Origin: Flavobacterium indicum GPTSA100-9 = DSM 17447
Lineage (GTDB): Bacteria; Bacteroidota; Bacteroidia; Flavobacteriales; Flavobacteriaceae
Reading direction: 5' to 3'
Length of the DNA: 64,000 bases
Assembly: GCF_000455605.1 (NCBI RefSeq)
Contig: NC_017025.1
Coordinates: 434,001 to 498,000 of the forward strand
The notes under the pieces were generated by a model. It ran no database searches, was not told the DNA's origin, and was given only the letters and a program-made list of their open reading frames with translations. The position numbers and the translations under genes are program-made. Below are positions 61,461 to 64,000 of the stretch, in pieces. Every line of letters begins with the position of its first letter. Position 1 is the first letter of the stretch.

Positions 61461-62111
61461 TTAAAAATCAAATGTAAAATTTCTTGAAATTGGCAATTCA
61501 AAATCGTCGACCTTTATGGAAGATGATTTTTTTTGGGTTATTTTAGATTTATTTACCACATAAGAACGATGCACTCTGAAAAACAAATCATTGTCTAGTT
61601 CTTTGCAAAAGTTATCCAATGTGTTACGTACGGTTATTGTTTTGTTTGTCAATTGGATATCGACATAGTTTTTATCACTTTTTAGAAAAAGGATGTCTTC
61701 AAAATGCAACTTAACTTCGTCAAAACCATTTTTAACAATAACATAATTTACTTTATTTTTTATCTTAGCCAACTCAATAGCTGCAATTAAATCGGATTCC
61801 TTAACTGGTTTGGTTAAATAAGTAACTGGGTTCACTTCAAATGCTTTCAGCATGGTTTCTTTTTCCGTTTGTCCAGTGATAAATATTATCTGACCTTTTT
61901 TAACAAATTCTTTTGCCCATAAAACACCAGTATTTTTGCCGTGAAGATTAATATCGAGTAAAATAATATCAGGTGTATATACTTTTAACTTGTCTGTTGC
62001 AATTTCAACTGTAAAGGCTAGCTCAACATCGGTTATCTCGTTATCAGCTAATATGTTTTTGATATAATTAGCAATCAGGACTTGATCTTCCACAATTAAT
62101 ATTTTAGGCAT
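61461..62111 (-). CDS. LytTR-type response regulator
   Basis: 216 residues: a receiver domain (about 1-120) with acidic pocket E8/D9, phospho-acceptor D53 (IILLDINL), the switch Thr in IIFITG and conserved Lys in YLTKPVK, then a LytTR DNA-binding domain (about 125-214; LFLKSDKNYVDIQL, FFRVHRSYVVNKSKI). LytTR regulators bind direct repeats near promoters. It overlaps the sensor gene upstream by 8 bases, so the two form a coupled pair. Target genes are not visible, though the LamG/T9SS gene lies next downstream. Confidence 0.94.
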   Translation of the reverse strand: MPKILIVEDQVLIANYIKNILADNEITDVELAFTVEIATDKLKVYTPDIILLDINLHGKNTGVLWAKEFVKKGQIIFITGQTEKETMLKAFEVNPVTYLTKPVKESDLIAAIELAKIKNKVNYVIVKNGFDEVKLHFEDILFLKSDKNYVDIQLTNKTITVRNTLDNFCKELDNDLFFRVHRSYVVNKSKITQKKSSSIKVDDFELPISRNFTFDF

Positions 62112-62988
62112 TTTCTATTGATTTTGTAAAATTTAAATGAAAACCATTATTAATAATAATAACAGGATTTACTCCTATTTGCTGACACAATTGTTCAACT
62201 AAAACTGGATGTATTTCTTTAGAATTGTTTTTCTGTCCATTATCGGAATAGTTAAAGGTAAACTTGTTTTGCATTTTTAGTATGCTAATAGTAATCGTTC
62301 TTGCTTGATTTTCTTCAAAAGCGTATTTCATAGAGTTAATTATCAATTCAGTAATTAATAAGCCAAGATACATTGCGTTATCCGAATGAACTTCTATCGT
62401 ATCAATTTGAAAATCTAATTTTAATTGTTGTTCAGTTTCAATTTGATTAAAGTTGTTTTTTACTTCAATTAAATAGTTGCTCAAATTTATTTTGTTTACA
62501 TTTTTGTCTTTATATAAATGCCTGTGAAGCAAAGCAATACTGTCAATTTTAGATTGTAGACTTATCAAGTCATTTTTATTATTTTCATTTTGTTTTTTTC
62601 GTAACGATTCAGAAATTAATAATGAAATGAGTTGTAAATTATTATTAACTCTATGATTTGTTTCGCTAATAAGGAATTCATTTTCTTTTGAATAGTTTTC
62701 AAGTTTTTGGTTAATAATACTTATTTTTTTTAAGTGATAGATTAAGAATAAGAAACCACACACAAAAAATGTAATGATAATAAGTAGTAAAATCTGACTT
62801 TTCTTAATTTCTCTAATGGTTTGATCGGAAATAGTGCTTTTGTTTTCAAAAATAGAATCTCCTTGTTTTACAATTGTTTTTAAAGTTGTAGAAGAAAAGG
62901 TGTCAGAATTCAACGCATAAATAAATTCAGGTTTTATAAAAAACAAAATAACTATAAAAAGCAATAAAGATTTTACCAAGGCACTCAT
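62104..62988 (-). CDS. sensor protein with HisKA_2-type dimerisation domain and degenerate ATPase domain
   Basis: 294 residues: signal or first helix (about 5-25), a short periplasmic part, a transmembrane helix (about 66-85), then a HisKA_2-type helix pair with the phospho-acceptor motif ETNHRVNNNLQL (H112). The ATPase part keeps the N box (LLITELIINSMKYAF) and a DNG (249-251), but the glycines that should follow (GxGxP and the later GLGL) are absent; the region reads GQKNNSKEIHPVLVEQL. That suggests weak or no ATP hydrolysis. Lies 5 bases after the membrane-protein gene and overlaps the regulator. Confidence 0.85.
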   Translation of the reverse strand: MSALVKSLLLFIVILFFIKPEFIYALNSDTFSSTTLKTIVKQGDSIFENKSTISDQTIREIKKSQILLLIIITFFVCGFLFLIYHLKKISIINQKLENYSKENEFLISETNHRVNNNLQLISLLISESLRKKQNENNKNDLISLQSKIDSIALLHRHLYKDKNVNKINLSNYLIEVKNNFNQIETEQQLKLDFQIDTIEVHSDNAMYLGLLITELIINSMKYAFEENQARTITISILKMQNKFTFNYSDNGQKNNSKEIHPVLVEQLCQQIGVNPVIIINNGFHLNFTKSIENA

Positions 62989-62993
62989 TTAAA

Positions 62994-63632
62994 TCAGTTG
63001 TCTTTTGATCTTAAAAATAGATACTCTTTCAGTATAAAAAATTGAAAAATGATAAAGAAAATAACATTGAAAATCCAAATATCTATATAAGGATCTTTAC
63101 ATAGCACTAATTCTAAATTTCCAACAGAAAAAATAGCAACACTACAAGCAAAATAAAGAATCAAACCAATTGAAAAGTTGAAATATCGATGCTCAGTAGA
63201 TAAATTTGAAAAAATATAATATAGTGCATAGGTAATCAAAATTAATGAAATTGAAATTATTTCATAATTGTTAAATACCCAAAAAGAATTAGGGTCAGTA
63301 CTGTATAAAACACCTAAAATAATTGTTTGTATTAGGAGTATAACTAGAATAACTGATTTAATTAAATTATTTAAAATTAATTTTCTGTACAGCAGTGAGA
63401 TATACAATAATTGAAAGTAGAAATAGAAGTGTGATATAAAAAAATTATTTCCGTAAGATAAAAAACCAATAATATGACAAGTTATTTCTACAACACAAAG
63501 AGAAAGTAAATAAGTTAAAAATATTTTTCCAGTTTTTTTCCGAATTTCTTTATTCGTAAAAAACAAAATTGTATTAAAAATTAAAAATAATAGACCGCTA
63601 AGACTTAATGAAAAAACGATTATATCTGTCAT
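62994..63632 (-). CDS. multi-pass membrane protein of a signalling cassette, unknown
   Basis: 212 residues from the ATG at 63632 (an upstream start at 63704 would add a Cys/Asn-containing leader before the first helix). About seven hydrophobic helices (roughly 4-23, 34-54, 62-82, 93-112, 122-142, 150-170, 182-204) with few charged loops, and a basic end KEYLFLRSKDN. I know no named family. Its gene precedes the sensor by 5 bases, so it is probably the sensory or partner module of the kinase-regulator pair (inference). No clear promoter seen. Confidence 0.72.
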   Translation of the reverse strand: MTDIIVFSLSLSGLLFLIFNTILFFTNKEIRKKTGKIFLTYLLSLCVVEITCHIIGFLSYGNNFFISHFYFYFQLLYISLLYRKLILNNLIKSVILVILLIQTIILGVLYSTDPNSFWVFNNYEIISISLILITYALYYIFSNLSTEHRYFNFSIGLILYFACSVAIFSVGNLELVLCKDPYIDIWIFNVIFFIIFQFFILKEYLFLRSKDN

Positions 63633-63730
63633 ATTGGTATTTTTGGAAGTTAGGTTGCAGTTTAAAAAAGGGGGGTAAAATATTATTAATTTAATAAAAA
63701 ACATTGTAAAAATAACAATTTATTGTTAAA

Positions 63731-64000
63731 TTAATTGATGTTTTTCAATATATTTAAAAAATCTTCTCTATCAATTTCCACGCAACCTAAACTTTCTAAG
63801 TGTTCGTTATAAACTTGACAATCTAATAATTGGTAATTTGCATGCTCTAATTGTTTGGCTAAATGTATAAAAGCAACTTTACTAGCATTTGATACTTTTG
63901 AAAACATGCTTTCGCCACAAAAAACATGACCTAAATCTATGCCGTATAAGCCACCCACTAATTCATTGTTTTGCCAAACTTCTACGCTTTTTGCTATACC
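63731..64000 (-). CDS. aat: leucyl/phenylalanyl-tRNA--protein transferase, 3' part
   Basis: The last 89 codons, running past the window edge. The visible sequence has the family core SVEVWQNNELVGGLYGIDLG, FCGESMFSKVSNASKVAF and LLDCQVYNEHLESLGCVEI. The enzyme adds Leu or Phe to N-terminal Arg or Lys, creating N-degrons recognised by ClpS-ClpAP. An apparent GTG start at 63958 is internal; the true start lies outside the window. Confidence 0.95.
   Translation of the reverse strand, partial: GIAKSVEVWQNNELVGGLYGIDLGHVFCGESMFSKVSNASKVAFIHLAKQLEHANYQLLDCQVYNEHLESLGCVEIDREDFLNILKNIN

Overview
The window is AT-rich, almost intron-like in its gene density (tightly packed genes on both strands), and clearly comes from a member of the Bacteroidota, most likely a Flavobacterium-like Flavobacteriaceae. 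The evidence is the gliding-motility lipoprotein GldD, type IX secretion (T9SS) cargo with type A and type B sorting tails, a PorP/SprF protein, a PorG-like protein, many families typical of flavobacteria (DUF4403, DUF3078, DUF2797, Bacteroidota-type OmpH pairs), and repeated TAnnTTTG -7 promoter elements, several with TTG 19-21 bases upstream, in place of sigma70 boxes. I saw no tRNA, rRNA, CRISPR, insertion sequence or prophage. Most of the region is a core chromosomal segment.

Layout. 1-2.3 kb: a cytochrome oxidase assembly cluster (a cysteine-less SCO paralogue, a true SCO, DUF420, a small CxxC membrane protein). 2.3-9.3 kb: DUF4403 lipoprotein, TolC plus HlyD efflux components, tsaB, an MscS channel, a 41-codon candidate gene and an Nfu iron-sulfur protein with a doubled N-terminal domain. 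9.4-16.3 kb: a 1955-residue T9SS type B surface protein with near-identical repeats, followed by its PorP/SprF partner. 16.3-24.9 kb: gamma carbonic anhydrase, then on the minus strand CBS protein, nadK, porG-like, uppS, bamA, two ompH/skp, and murI: an envelope-biogenesis block. 25-33.3 kb: pdxJ, alpha/beta hydrolase, FadL porin with an SGNH lipoprotein, a holin-fold membrane protein, tig-clpP-clpX.

33.4-41 kb: a 43-residue lipoprotein, an OmpA/PD40 protein, GH3, DUF2797, DUF3078, dxs, tadA. 41-49 kb: alpha-2-macroglobulin lipoprotein with penicillin-binding protein 1C, a known periplasmic defence and repair pair. 49-53.5 kb: rng, a 30-residue very basic protein, HU, mutY, ssb, gldD (the usual gldE is absent here). 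53.5-58.8 kb: a TraB/GumN giant, a queuosine-precursor transporter, tag and a VF530 protein. 58.9-64 kb: a 31-codon membrane peptide candidate, a LamG/T9SS type A protein with a 353-bp exact internal duplication, a LytTR response regulator, a sensor kinase with a degenerate ATPase core, a multi-pass membrane protein, and the 3' part of aat.

No single locus is an obvious new defence or biosynthetic system. The most unusual items are the three-gene signalling cassette with a probable pseudokinase, the tandem SCO pair in which one copy has lost its copper cysteines, the EF-hand loop inside DUF420, gldD without gldE, and four genes of 30-43 codons that routine calling would miss.
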